This document shows positions 32,313 to 40,500 of a DNA stretch of 64,000 nt, piece after piece. The stretch is from positions 1 to 64,000 of IMG/VR virus record IMGVR_UViG_3300042346_000702, one strand, 5' to 3'. The stretch is from a virus. How positions within the stretch are numbered: position 1 is the stretch's first letter; every line of letters begins with the position of its first letter. The notes below the pieces were generated by a model. That model was not told the origin of the DNA. It saw nothing but the letters and a program-made list of their open reading frames with translations, and did not search any database. Both the position numbers and the translations under genes were made by a program.

Positions 32313-32660
32313 ATGATGAAAATTGTATATGATCCCAAAGAAGGTCAAGTTGTTAGTGATGCAAACATTGAAGATTTCTACAAAATGTATTGTCGGTATC
32401 TTAAGCATAACCTGAAAATTGGGAAGACAATGAGAGTTCGAGTTGGTTCTGAACTTATTGTTCAACGCTTTCGTTTGGGTGTTGCTGAAGGTGATATCCC
32501 TGCATCTCAAATCGAGTTCTGGTTTGAAGGTAAGCAACTTGAAATGACTACATTCGGTAGCTACAACGGAATGCCTCCTAAAGGTTTCTGTGACTACTTG
32601 CAAACATACATTATGAGAATGTCCAAAAAACGTAGAGCAAATTTAACGGTAGTTGAATGA
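32313..32660 (+). CDS. Hypothetical protein
   Basis: A 115-aa basic protein with a strand-rich middle (TMRVRVGSELIVQRFRLG, SQIEFWFEGKQLEMTTFGSY). Two ATG codons follow each other; the first is taken. It follows an early promoter and overlaps the next gene by four bases. The fold is not recognised. Confidence 0.6.
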   Translation: MMKIVYDPKEGQVVSDANIEDFYKMYCRYLKHNLKIGKTMRVRVGSELIVQRFRLGVAEGDIPASQIEFWFEGKQLEMTTFGSYNGMPPKGFCDYLQTYIMRMSKKRRANLTVVE

Positions 32661-32938
32661 ACATTACATACCACGATTTTGGATTCTTTGCTCCAATCAC
32701 CCTTATTGCTGGTTGCATAATGTTGATATACATCTATCGTTATGCGCGAAAAGAATATTGTCGAAAGCGTCAAATGACATTAATGGACATTTTTGGACTT
32801 ACTTCATGGTGCATCTTATCATTTTGCCCAATTCTTGGATTTTGTATTTGTATTGTAGCATCAATCAATTTGGGCATTGATAAACTAATCAATCTTTTTT
32901 CTAAACTTGAAGACATTGTTATTTTTCGGAAGAAGTAA
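32657..32938 (+). CDS. Small membrane protein (two transmembrane segments)
   Basis: A 93-aa protein with two hydrophobic helices (about 9-26, FFAPITLIAGCIMLIYI, and about 47-72, FGLTSWCILSFCPILGFCICIV) separated by a basic cytoplasmic loop (RYARKEYCRKRQ). It probably sits in the inner membrane with the loop inside. Such early phage membrane proteins can act in superinfection exclusion or lysis timing, but this is not shown by the sequence. Confidence 0.65.
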   Translation: MNITYHDFGFFAPITLIAGCIMLIYIYRYARKEYCRKRQMTLMDIFGLTSWCILSFCPILGFCICIVASINLGIDKLINLFSKLEDIVIFRKK

Positions 32939-32940
32939 GT

Positions 32941-33114
32941 ATGGCAAAACTTGACCCTAACAATTGTTGCATAATGTTTGATGAATGCTTATTCTGGGCT
33001 TTAGTCCATGACATTATTGCACACCCGTTAATTGCACTAACATTGTATCAGTGGCAGCCAGCAATTGACTTCCATAACTGGACATCGCAAAAAGCATGGA
33101 AACGAAAGCTATAA
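32941..33114 (+). CDS. Small conserved phage protein (57 aa)
   Basis: A 57-aa ORF, too short for a usual length limit, starting two bases after the previous stop. The pattern FWALVHDIIAHPL, then LYQW and FHNWTSQKAW, resembles a small protein common in large phages, with HD and H residues that may bind a metal. It ends inside the TATAAATA promoter at 33110, which suggests the early run stops where the late run starts. Confidence 0.6.
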   Translation: MAKLDPNNCCIMFDECLFWALVHDIIAHPLIALTLYQWQPAIDFHNWTSQKAWKRKL

Positions 33115-33117
33115 ATA
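33110..33117 (+). promoter_or_regulatory. Late promoter (TATAAATA) for the vWA operon
   Basis: Exact late consensus, 79 bases upstream of the vWA gene and overlapping the last codons of the previous gene. A 7-base inverted repeat follows in the leader (33120-33126 with 33143-33149). Confidence 0.75.
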
Positions 33118-33196
33118 GATATACGAGCTTATACTATTCGGTTCGTATACTTTATTGATTTTTACTTTTTACACACATTTTAGAGGTTTATACTTT

Positions 33197-34288
33197 ATGG
33201 ATACTTTAGCACAACAATACAAAACTCACGTCCTTATCTCCTTAGACCATTCTGCGTCTATGCGTGGTATTGCCAAACAAGCAGCTCGCGATTACAATTC
33301 CCAAATTGCAACAATCAAACAAAATGCAATTGACCTATCGCAAAACGTAGTCGTATCATTAGTCAATTGTGGTTATGGTCGAACTCGTGAAGTTCGAACT
33401 GAATTCGTCAATGCATCAATCACTGGCCTTGCTTCCATTCCTGAACACAGTTATGAAACTGATGGTAGTGGTACTCCGCTTTACGACAGCGTCGGCGAGC
33501 TTATTGACATTGCAAAAAAATCTCCAGACTTTGCCGACCCAAACACTTCATTCTTGGTGTTGGTTGTAACTGATGGTGAAGAAAACAGCTCTTATAACTG
33601 GAGAGCAACAACATTAGCGGCTGAAATCAAAGCACTTCAAAGCACTGACCGTTGGACCTTTGCTTTTAGAACTCCAAAAGGCTATGCACGTCAATTAGTC
33701 CGTGACCTTGGCTTATACGATGGCAATGTTCAAGAATGGGAAACTACTGCTCGTGGTATGGAACAATCAACAACCATTACGACTACTTCATTAGGTTCTT
33801 ACTTTACTGCTCGTAGCGAAGGTAAGACTGCAACTCGTTCGTTTTACGCAGACTTGCATAATGTATCACTTGACGAAGTCAAAGCTCAATTGGTCGATAT
33901 CTCATCTCAAGTCACTTCATGGTTGGTCCAAACTGAAGCTGAAGGTTCAAACATTCGTGAGTTCGTTGAACATAAGCTTGGCGACAAAATGTTGAAAGGT
34001 GGAGCATTCTACAAACTTGTTGGCGGCAAAAAGACTGCAGACAAAGTACAACAAACCAAGCTGATTATGATTCGAGACAAAAATACGAAAGTCATCTATT
34101 CTGGTCAAGCTGCTCGCGATATGTTGGGATTGCCAAAGTATGGTGATGCGAAACTTAGACCTGGCGATTTGGGCAAGTGGGAAGTATTCGTTCAATCTAC
34201 ATCAGTGAATCGCAAACTGCCTGTCGGAACTGAAGTTCTTTACTGGCCTCAAGTTGGTGTTCACTTCAAAGAAGGGATTAGCGCATAA
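33197..34288 (+). CDS. vWA-domain protein
   Basis: A 363-aa protein with a von Willebrand A domain and a complete MIDAS metal site: DHSAS (D17, S19, S21), T93 in DGSGTPLYD and D126 in VVTDGEENSS. The fold normally binds a protein partner through a metal-bridged acidic residue. The C-terminal part from about 240 (helical, then a SGQAARDMLGLPKYGDAK segment and a strand-rich end) is of unknown type. The start at 33197 has AGAGG 11 bases upstream and was preferred to an in-frame ATG at 33155. It heads a late operon of four overlapping genes. No AAA+ ATPase of the MoxR type, the usual partner, is nearby. Confidence 0.8.
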   Translation: MDTLAQQYKTHVLISLDHSASMRGIAKQAARDYNSQIATIKQNAIDLSQNVVVSLVNCGYGRTREVRTEFVNASITGLASIPEHSYETDGSGTPLYDSVGELIDIAKKSPDFADPNTSFLVLVVTDGEENSSYNWRATTLAAEIKALQSTDRWTFAFRTPKGYARQLVRDLGLYDGNVQEWETTARGMEQSTTITTTSLGSYFTARSEGKTATRSFYADLHNVSLDEVKAQLVDISSQVTSWLVQTEAEGSNIREFVEHKLGDKMLKGGAFYKLVGGKKTADKVQQTKLIMIRDKNTKVIYSGQAARDMLGLPKYGDAKLRPGDLGKWEVFVQSTSVNRKLPVGTEVLYWPQVGVHFKEGISA

Positions 34289-34557
34289 TGAAACTTACAG
34301 CTCTTAACGACTTATGCGATGCTATTCTAAATCACGCAAGATCATTTGACCGGGACGCTAATATGTGTGCTACAATGTATGCTCGGTCTGATAATCGTGA
34401 TGATAAAGCATCATTCCAAATGTATGAGGCTAAAGCGGCAACAGTTCGTGAAGTTCATGTCTTAATGTGTCAGCACTTACATTATTTTGAATCGCTTTTG
34501 ACTAAAGACGAAATTGCTCAATTGAACAAAATCGAAGAGGACAAAAAAGCAAAATGA
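34288..34557 (+). CDS. Hypothetical protein of the vWA operon
   Basis: An 89-aa helical protein with Cys/Met-rich patches (DANMCATMYARSDNRDD, VHVLMCQHLHYFESLL). It overlaps the vWA stop by one base and the next gene by four, so it is translationally coupled. No motif beyond helix propensity was seen. Confidence 0.6.
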   Translation: MKLTALNDLCDAILNHARSFDRDANMCATMYARSDNRDDKASFQMYEAKAATVREVHVLMCQHLHYFESLLTKDEIAQLNKIEEDKKAK

Positions 34558-35189
34558 AATTAAGTGAAGTGTTTATAGATTGGTCAAAAATCGATATTGA
34601 CCTTCAAGATTTATCTGGGCGGTTAGGTATACGACCAATCTATAATGGCCATGTATTACGAGAAGAATATGTTTATCCTCCAGTGTGGGATGAATTTGTT
34701 CTAAACGAAATGGCTTTACCGGTAAAATGGGAACGAGCTACTGAAACAGGGCTGAATGGATTCTTTTCATCACAAGGTTTTGATTACGTTATTCATTTTG
34801 AACTTTTTCAATACAAAGTAAATGATACTTTATTAAAAGGGGTTAATGTTAGTTTTGAAGTAAAAGTAGATGGTGAATATACAACTAATCTAACTTCTGC
34901 TGGACAACCCAATCAGGTAATAGGAACTATTCAAAACTCATTAGGTGAAAAGATTATTCATTTTGATGTTGATGTAGTATTATTTGTTGCTGTTGACAAC
35001 ATAGAACCTCGAATGCGACTCTATGGTAGAATGGCAGATAAATTTGCGAAAAAGTTTGGAAATGTGTATAGAGATATTATATTACCTAAAGGTAAAGCTA
35101 TAGCAATTATAGCTAGACATATACCAGAATTAAAGCAAAAAGAAATCTATCAATTAGTAATAGAGGCAGGTCAGGATAAAACTCTATGA
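34554..35189 (+). CDS. Conserved phage protein of unknown function
   Basis: A 211-aa protein starting with MKLSEVFIDW, which resembles the array tags but has no glutamate cleavage site at the usual place. The middle strand-helix pattern (YVIHFELFQYKVNDTLLKGVNVSFEV, QVIGTIQNSLGEKI, MRLYGRMADKFAKKFG) is one often seen in large phages without a known role. It overlaps both neighbours by four bases and so is co-translated with the vWA operon. Confidence 0.6.
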   Translation: MKLSEVFIDWSKIDIDLQDLSGRLGIRPIYNGHVLREEYVYPPVWDEFVLNEMALPVKWERATETGLNGFFSSQGFDYVIHFELFQYKVNDTLLKGVNVSFEVKVDGEYTTNLTSAGQPNQVIGTIQNSLGEKIIHFDVDVVLFVAVDNIEPRMRLYGRMADKFAKKFGNVYRDIILPKGKAIAIIARHIPELKQKEIYQLVIEAGQDKTL

Positions 35190-35602
35190 GTAGAACTCTT
35201 TCATGGGACGTTAATAACGACGGAGATAAGGTTGAAGTTTTTGTGTATAACAATACGTTACACGTTCAAGAACCAACCTTACTTTCTATTTCAATTAGCG
35301 AAATCAAACAAGCGGCTGATAGCAAAAAGTTCCAAAGAATGTCAAAAATCAATGAACATAGGAAGGATGTTATGCCATCAAACAAATCAAAAGCAAATTT
35401 GTCTATTACCGTTACAGAAGCTAAAGCTTTTGCTGAATGGATTTTAGAACATGCAGAAACGTGTCCTTACATCAAAGACCATGAAGAAGTCTTTACTCAA
35501 ATTCACTTCAAAACTTCTCATGAAAGTGGTATCGGTCCAACTCATATCGTCACATGTGATTGCGGTGAATCGATTGACATTACTGATGTAAGTTCTTGGT
35601 AA
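35186..35602 (+). CDS. Hypothetical protein of the vWA operon
   Basis: A 138-aa protein with two parts: an N-terminal beta-type segment (WDVNNDGDKVEVFVYNN) and, after a linker at about 55-65, a domain ending VTCDCGESIDITDVSSW. The CDC pair near the end could hold a metal. The second part could be a separate module translated from the ATG at about 35361, but there is no sign of a strong site there. Last gene of the operon. Confidence 0.55.
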   Translation: MSRTLSWDVNNDGDKVEVFVYNNTLHVQEPTLLSISISEIKQAADSKKFQRMSKINEHRKDVMPSNKSKANLSITVTEAKAFAEWILEHAETCPYIKDHEEVFTQIHFKTSHESGIGPTHIVTCDCGESIDITDVSSW

Positions 35603-35615
35603 TATAAGATAAACT

Positions 35616-35664
35616 GATTACAAGTGTGGCATATACGATTAAATAGTTTATGCCACTAGTAATC
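35616..35664. other. Imperfect inverted repeat in a gap
   Basis: GATTAC with GTAATC and GTGGCATA with TATGCCAC pair around a 15-base loop, with a small internal bulge. No T-tract follows, so it is unlikely to be a terminator. It lies in the 84-base gap between the vWA operon and the next gene. Possible mRNA-end structure or protein-binding site. Confidence 0.45.
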
Positions 35665-35686
35665 ATACAATAAGAAGGATAAAGAT

Positions 35687-35989
35687 ATGAACACTCTACA
35701 ATTACCCACACATCATGATGTAAATCTAAGCTTGGACTTCAATGATAATTGTATCATTATTCAATTAGAGCTAAATAGCCCAGAACGTTTTAGCTTTGAA
35801 GACGAATACGATATCAATGTTATTGATAAGGTAAGCAAAGAGTCCGGAGTTCCTATAAGCCAAATCATTCTCAAAGGTTTGTTTTTAGAACTTCAGGAAA
35901 TTGGTGTGACAGTAAGTTATGAAAATGAACAGTACATCAAACAACAAGTTGAAATGTACTGTGACTATTGCACCTTAGGCGACTACTAA
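35687..35989 (+). CDS. Hypothetical protein
   Basis: A 100-aa acidic protein with a strand-then-helix layout (VNLSLDFNDNCIIIQLEL, then GVPISQIILKGLFLELQEIG) and a CDYCTLGDY end. It is preceded by AGAAGGA and follows the gap with the inverted repeat. No domain recognised. Confidence 0.6.
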   Translation: MNTLQLPTHHDVNLSLDFNDNCIIIQLELNSPERFSFEDEYDINVIDKVSKESGVPISQIILKGLFLELQEIGVTVSYENEQYIKQQVEMYCDYCTLGDY

Positions 35990-35995
35990 AAACTA

Positions 35996-36024
35996 TTTAC
36001 AACTAGTAAAGTCTATGGTATAAT
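35996..36024 (+). promoter_or_regulatory. Early sigma70-type promoter with extended -10
   Basis: TTTACA (35996-36001) and TATAAT (36019-36024), 17 bases apart, with TG one base before the -10. It is 48 bases before the gene at 36073. Unlike the other early promoters, no operator palindrome precedes it. Confidence 0.85.
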
Positions 36025-36072
36025 AGACCTGTAAGTAAAGTTTTATTTCAATCTTTTATACAGGAAAATACG

Positions 36073-36324
36073 ATGACTACTAAACCTGATTATTCTGACA
36101 ATGCTTTCTTCTCAATGAAGTTTATTGCTTCATTGCAAAATGAAAAAGATTTGACAAAAGCAAAGGAACGTGCTTACGAAGAAGTTAAAGCTAAGTCAAA
36201 CGCTCGCCCAAAAAATATTGCAAAAGCAAATGCTCAAATCGCTAACGCTAAAAACATCAAACAACTAATGCAAGGTTGTGTCAATTTTCAGTTAGCCCAT
36301 GATGGATTAGGCGTTATCAAATAA
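36073..36324 (+). CDS. Small basic hypothetical protein
   Basis: An 83-aa, Lys/Ala/Asn-rich helical protein (KAKERAYEEVKAKSNARPKNIAKANAQI) without a known domain. It has its own strong early promoter, and its stop is 8 bases from the convergent nuclease gene. The basic, Ala-rich helix could bind nucleic acid, but this is not shown. Confidence 0.6.
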   Translation: MTTKPDYSDNAFFSMKFIASLQNEKDLTKAKERAYEEVKAKSNARPKNIAKANAQIANAKNIKQLMQGCVNFQLAHDGLGVIK

Positions 36325-36332
36325 TCCCGCTC

Positions 36333-37070
36333 TTAATTAGAAAGGGATGTTTGTTCTTTTACTTGCATCCCTTTCAAAAATTCAATTCCTGTCTCATCTT
36401 TTATATCTTTCAGCTTTACCAATTTACGAGGTAATAAGCTAGAAGATATCTTTTCATTCGGTACAATAAAAGACCAACTCTCAGATGACTTAGGGTCAAA
36501 AATGACTTTATACATTGCACGTGGAACTGGTATTCTATTTGGTCCGATAGTCAATGTAGTTTTACTCAACACAGGTCCAGTGAAGATAATCACTTCGCCA
36601 TGCGACTTAGCAGTATCTTTAGCAAACTTTTCTAATACCTTCCAAATTCCTCGATTGTTTGACGGCTTCTGAGGCATCATGTTTGACAACAAGAAACTAT
36701 CAGTCATTCCTTCAAGGGTATGCATATCTCCAGTTGGTACCATATGACCTCTATCAAAACCTGAGTTAGTATAATCATATAGTTCAGCACGTTGTCCTTT
36801 TTCTAACTCTGGGTCTGCTTTGAATAAACTCATTCTTGGTTCAGTATCTCGAGCTTCAATTGCAGTTAGTTTTTCACCTGCCCACAATGTTATTTTTTTC
36901 TCAGTAGAATAACCAAGTTCAAATTCAGACCTGCATAGTTTAGTAATTTGATATGATAGCTTCGGTTCCAATGTATCATCAAGTTCAGGACAAGCATTTA
37001 CATTGGATGCTACTAAAATGCTACTTAGAAGAAAAGATGTAGGAGTATAATGTTTGGCGAACCTAATCAT
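36333..37070 (-). CDS. Secreted DNA/RNA non-specific endonuclease (Serratia nuclease family)
   Basis: A 245-aa protein of the DRGH nuclease family. DRGHM is at 106-110, and SNMMPQ...NRGIW...LE (N130, N139, E147) holds the metal-binding Asn and Glu. The start at 37070 (MIRFAKHY) is chosen over an upstream ATG because it begins a clear Sec signal: a basic n-region, FLLSSILVA, then SNVNA before Cys27. The Cys after VNA could also be a lipoprotein site, but the lipobox is imperfect. AAAGG lies 12 bases before the start, and a CATAAATA box is 51 bases upstream. Late expression of an exported nuclease would act in the periplasm or outside the cell, for instance on DNA of competing phages or on DNA released by lysis. 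Confidence 0.85.
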   Translation of the reverse strand: MIRFAKHYTPTSFLLSSILVASNVNACPELDDTLEPKLSYQITKLCRSEFELGYSTEKKITLWAGEKLTAIEARDTEPRMSLFKADPELEKGQRAELYDYTNSGFDRGHMVPTGDMHTLEGMTDSFLLSNMMPQKPSNNRGIWKVLEKFAKDTAKSHGEVIIFTGPVLSKTTLTIGPNRIPVPRAMYKVIFDPKSSESWSFIVPNEKISSSLLPRKLVKLKDIKDETGIEFLKGMQVKEQTSLSN

Positions 37071-37120
37071 ATGAACGAGAACCTTTGTTTGAAAGTGTTT
37101 GTATAAGTATATTTTATCAC

Positions 37121-37128
37121 TATTTATG
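37121..37128 (-). promoter_or_regulatory. Late promoter-like box (CATAAATA) for the secreted nuclease
   Basis: The minus strand reads CATAAATA, one base from consensus, 50 bases upstream of the nuclease start. Confidence 0.5.
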
Positions 37129-37211
37129 ACACCCATAAACATCAAAATATGATTTTCTTCAAAATCCTCATTTTTCTTCAAAAATTGCCGAGTGATTAGT
37201 CATGGAAAATG

Positions 37212-37310
37212 ATGTGTTTGAAAACTAGTATATAAATCAATAAGTTACGAAGATAATGATAAATATTTTTAGTAATAAAATCAACTACTTAGAAAAAGAC
37301 AAACCAGAAG
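37212..37310. repeat. Long inverted repeat, right arm
   Basis: Exact reverse complement of 1-99. It contains a GATAAATA box reading to the right, toward the giant gene. The two arms flank about 37 kb of baseplate, replication and head genes. Confidence 0.95.
37258..37265 (+). promoter_or_regulatory. Late-promoter-like box (GATAAATA) in the right repeat arm
   Basis: Twin of the box at 46-53 by symmetry. It is 252 bases before the giant gene's ATG, so a transcript starting here would have a long leader that includes the direct repeats. Confidence 0.45.
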
Positions 37311-37450
37311 TAAAAGAGAAAATGATATGAAAATGAAGAAGAGGGAGAGACAACTGAATATAATATATACCCTTAGTCTGTCAGTTTTTCGAGTAATAAA
37401 ATCAACTGCTTAGACACAGGTGAAATCAATTATATAGTCTGTCAGTTTTT
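37271..37450 (+). repeat. Two pairs of direct repeats upstream of the giant gene
   Basis: A 23-base unit (starting AGTAATAAAATCAACT) occurs at 37271-37293 and 37392-37414 with 22 of 23 bases the same. A second, 16-base unit (TAGTCTGTCAGTTTTT) occurs at 37374-37389 and 37435-37450. The first unit's upstream copy lies inside the right inverted-repeat arm. Confidence 0.9.
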
Positions 37451-37468
37451 TCACAGTTTGCTAAAGTA

Positions 37469-37476
37469 CATAAATA
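37469..37476 (+). promoter_or_regulatory. Late promoter-like box (CATAAATA) for the giant gene
   Basis: CATAAATA lies 41 bases upstream of the giant gene ATG, at the typical late-promoter distance, and is the nearer of the two candidate late starts. Confidence 0.55.
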
Positions 37477-37517
37477 GTTGATATACATCCTTTTATACGA
37501 GAGAAGAAGAACCTTAT

Positions 37518-40500
37518 ATGTCAACATCTGATTACTCAAAACCGTTTAGAAGTCTAACTTCATTACTTCCAAATAGCATCAAGAACCCAGTCAATACCGC
37601 TCTCTTATCAGATTTGTTTGACAAAAGTTTGACACACGAAGAGTCTGTCAAACTATACGGACTAATCGGCAGATATTTTCCGAACGCTAAAGAAACCCGA
37701 CCTTGGGTAACACAATCAAGTATTGAACGTGCTTTCAACCAATTTGTTCCAATGATAGCTACTAAAGTTGGAACTGAAGAATATTTCCTGTCATTTGCGG
37801 ACTTATTGAACAAAGCAGAAATCTCTGGAATTGACTTATCAACAGTAAGTTCTTGGATGTCATCAAAAGCTTTCAATTTTGCACCACCTACTGACATTGA
37901 CAAGTTTGCAAATTACTCAAGTTACTTTTGGGTTCAATCTTCTTTACCTTATGAAAATATTAGTTGGAACCCTCTAAAGAAACCTGAATACTATACTATT
38001 GCTAAACCTTCTCTATCAAGTAAACAGAAACTTCCAGTCTTATTAGCAACAACTAACCCGCTTGAAGCTCTAAATGGAACAGGTAAACTCAATCAAGTTT
38101 GGACTATAACTTTTACTGGACCGACGTCATTTACTATTGTTGGTTCTATTGATGCAATTCCTGAGTCAATATCTTTTAGCGGTTCAACTTATACTTATGT
38201 AGGCGGAGGCGGTTCTAAACCTTTAGCTTTCACTATTGAAGTTGGAACTAATCCTTTTGTTAGTGGAGATATGTTTACTATTCAAGTTGAACATCTTTCA
38301 ACTTTACCTGCGCAAATAAGTTTTACCGGAATTGGAACAGGAGTCTTATCAGGAACAAGAGGAACTTTATCCTTTACTTCTATAGATGGAGTAACTCTTA
38401 CTGAAGGTATGAGAGTATTAGTCAAGAACCAAGCGGTATCAAGTGAGAATGGTATCTACTTAGTCTCTGCTGGTAATTGGGTTCGCACATATGATACAGA
38501 AGGTTCTTACTCTAATAATGGAATAGAAGTATATGTAAAGAGTGGAACGACTAATCATGGCAAGATGTTCAAATCTTTAGACGCAGAAACTTATACTGAG
38601 GATGCTAACCTAGAACCACTTTCTGATTGGCAAACTTCTAACTATTGGGTTCATGGCAAAGATTTACATCTATTTGGACTAAATCCTAGTGGTGAAGTTC
38701 AACGCGCAACAAGACCAATCATTGAGTATGATGAAGGTCTTGAACTTGTTCCAGGTCAAGTCAAGTCAAGGTTCAATCAGCCTCCGCTGTTCAACTTATA
38801 TTGGCCTCTTGATGGAACTAAAGCTCCATGGACTTCTTCAATCTTTTACTATGTCGAAGACCCTAATGAAGATTTTGATGCTGTGCTTCAACGTCGTGTC
38901 AAAGCAGATAAGACGGGTAACTTTTACTTTGCTCAAGGACTCAAAACCCCTGATAGCGATGGAAGAATGCTTGCATTCAAACAGGATGGCGTTATCAGAA
39001 CCATTTGGCGTTCATCAGAACAACCGGTTGAACCTTATGTAAATGAAGCCATCATTGATAGAAGTGGTACGGGCAATCTAACTTCGCTTGAAATCAATCC
39101 AATTCTTGATAGTCAAACATGGACTATTGTTCCACAAAGTGATGGGATTACTTTTACTGTCACAGGTTCAAGAGCAGGTATTCAGACACCCGATGCAGTA
39201 GCAGGAACTCCTTATACAAGTTCATCAGGGGACATCTCGTTCTTCATTCATCCAAAAGCTAATGGAACATATAGCCAGAGTGAGGTATTCATTGTCATCT
39301 CTGGTATCGAAGCTTCTATCTATACAAATAACGAAACTTGGACACTAACCTATAAGAACCCAACAACATATGAAGTAAGAGGTTCAAAAGCGGGTCAATT
39401 ACCTAATGCGATAATCGGTTCAACTTATCATAGTGATTTCATCGCATTCAACTTTGATGCACCTGTTCCATCTTCAGTAACATTTACTAGTGCCCAAAGC
39501 GATAATATGATATTCCGTGTTGCATCATCGTACGAAGAACCTCGTTATGCAATAAGTGATGCAGATGGCATGCCAAAAACAGGTACAATCTACAATGATG
39601 TCAATCATCCAGGATGCTGGCTTACGCCTCCCCAATTGATGATGAACCCTGAACGTGAAAACCGTTCTGAAATTCTATTTGGCGATTTGTCTAATCACTT
39701 TATCAACACTATAGCAAATCAACCTGAATTCTTTGGAAGTTCATTTGGTTCTAATAACTATCGATTATTGCAAAATGCTAACCCAGGTTTTGGTGGCAAA
39801 ATCAAAACATTGAATGGAGCTCATAACTTATTCTTCTCATTATTGAACCAACAAGATTTGACTCCGATTTCGTTGTTAGATTTTGCAGAACTTCAATATG
39901 GAAATGCACTAAACTCTATTCCTGAATACATTTTGACTTCTTTACCCGAAGCACTAGGTATGTCAGCTGACGGAAGTCTTGATAACTTGTTTAGTATGTA
40001 TGAAGCAGATTATGCTCTAAAAGGTGCTGCAGTTGGTGCGTTCAGTTCAACAACTGCGCCTATTACATATTGGCCAATCACTTTACCAATGATGGGAATG
40101 ATGAATGCAGTTCAACCATTACAAGTATATGACTTTGAACTTGATGCACATGTTACCATTCATCATGATGGACACCAATCTCCAATCTTTACAGCAGACT
40201 CAACATTGTCGCATAACATTGCTTTAGCTGAAGTATTACGATATGATGGAACTATTACGCGAGGAACAGTTTCGGTCTCGATGCCAACTCAACCTTATAG
40301 AGGTCAATTATGGTATAATGGTACAGAGCTTAAGTATCTTTCAGTTGATTATGAAGGTGAAGTTGCACCTGATGTATCTGGTGTGTTGAACCCAAGTGGT
40401 AAGTCTTGGTATAATCGAATTACGAATGAACTTAGACTTTACAATGCAACAACTTTAGTATGGGATATTACTTCAACTCCGCTGAATTGGGTTGTTGTCA

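Larger units (their letters stand above)
37071..37517. other. 447-base repeat-rich leader region without genes
   Basis: No ORF with a plausible start was found here. It contains the nuclease promoter (37121), the right arm of the long inverted repeat (37212-37310), two pairs of direct repeats and late-promoter-like boxes at 37258 and 37469, all upstream of the giant gene. It is very AT-rich. Confidence 0.8.

Noticed and set aside
34554-34590. MKLSEVF at the start of the 211-aa protein as a head-targeting tag
   Set aside because: It resembles the array tags but lacks a Glu-small residue site in the next 20 residues, so it was not counted with the array proteins.
36341-36376. AAAGGGATG/CATCCCTTT stem as a terminator between convergent genes
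   Set aside because: It lies inside the 3' end of the nuclease gene with a loop near 16 bases and no clear T-tract, so it is weak as a terminator.
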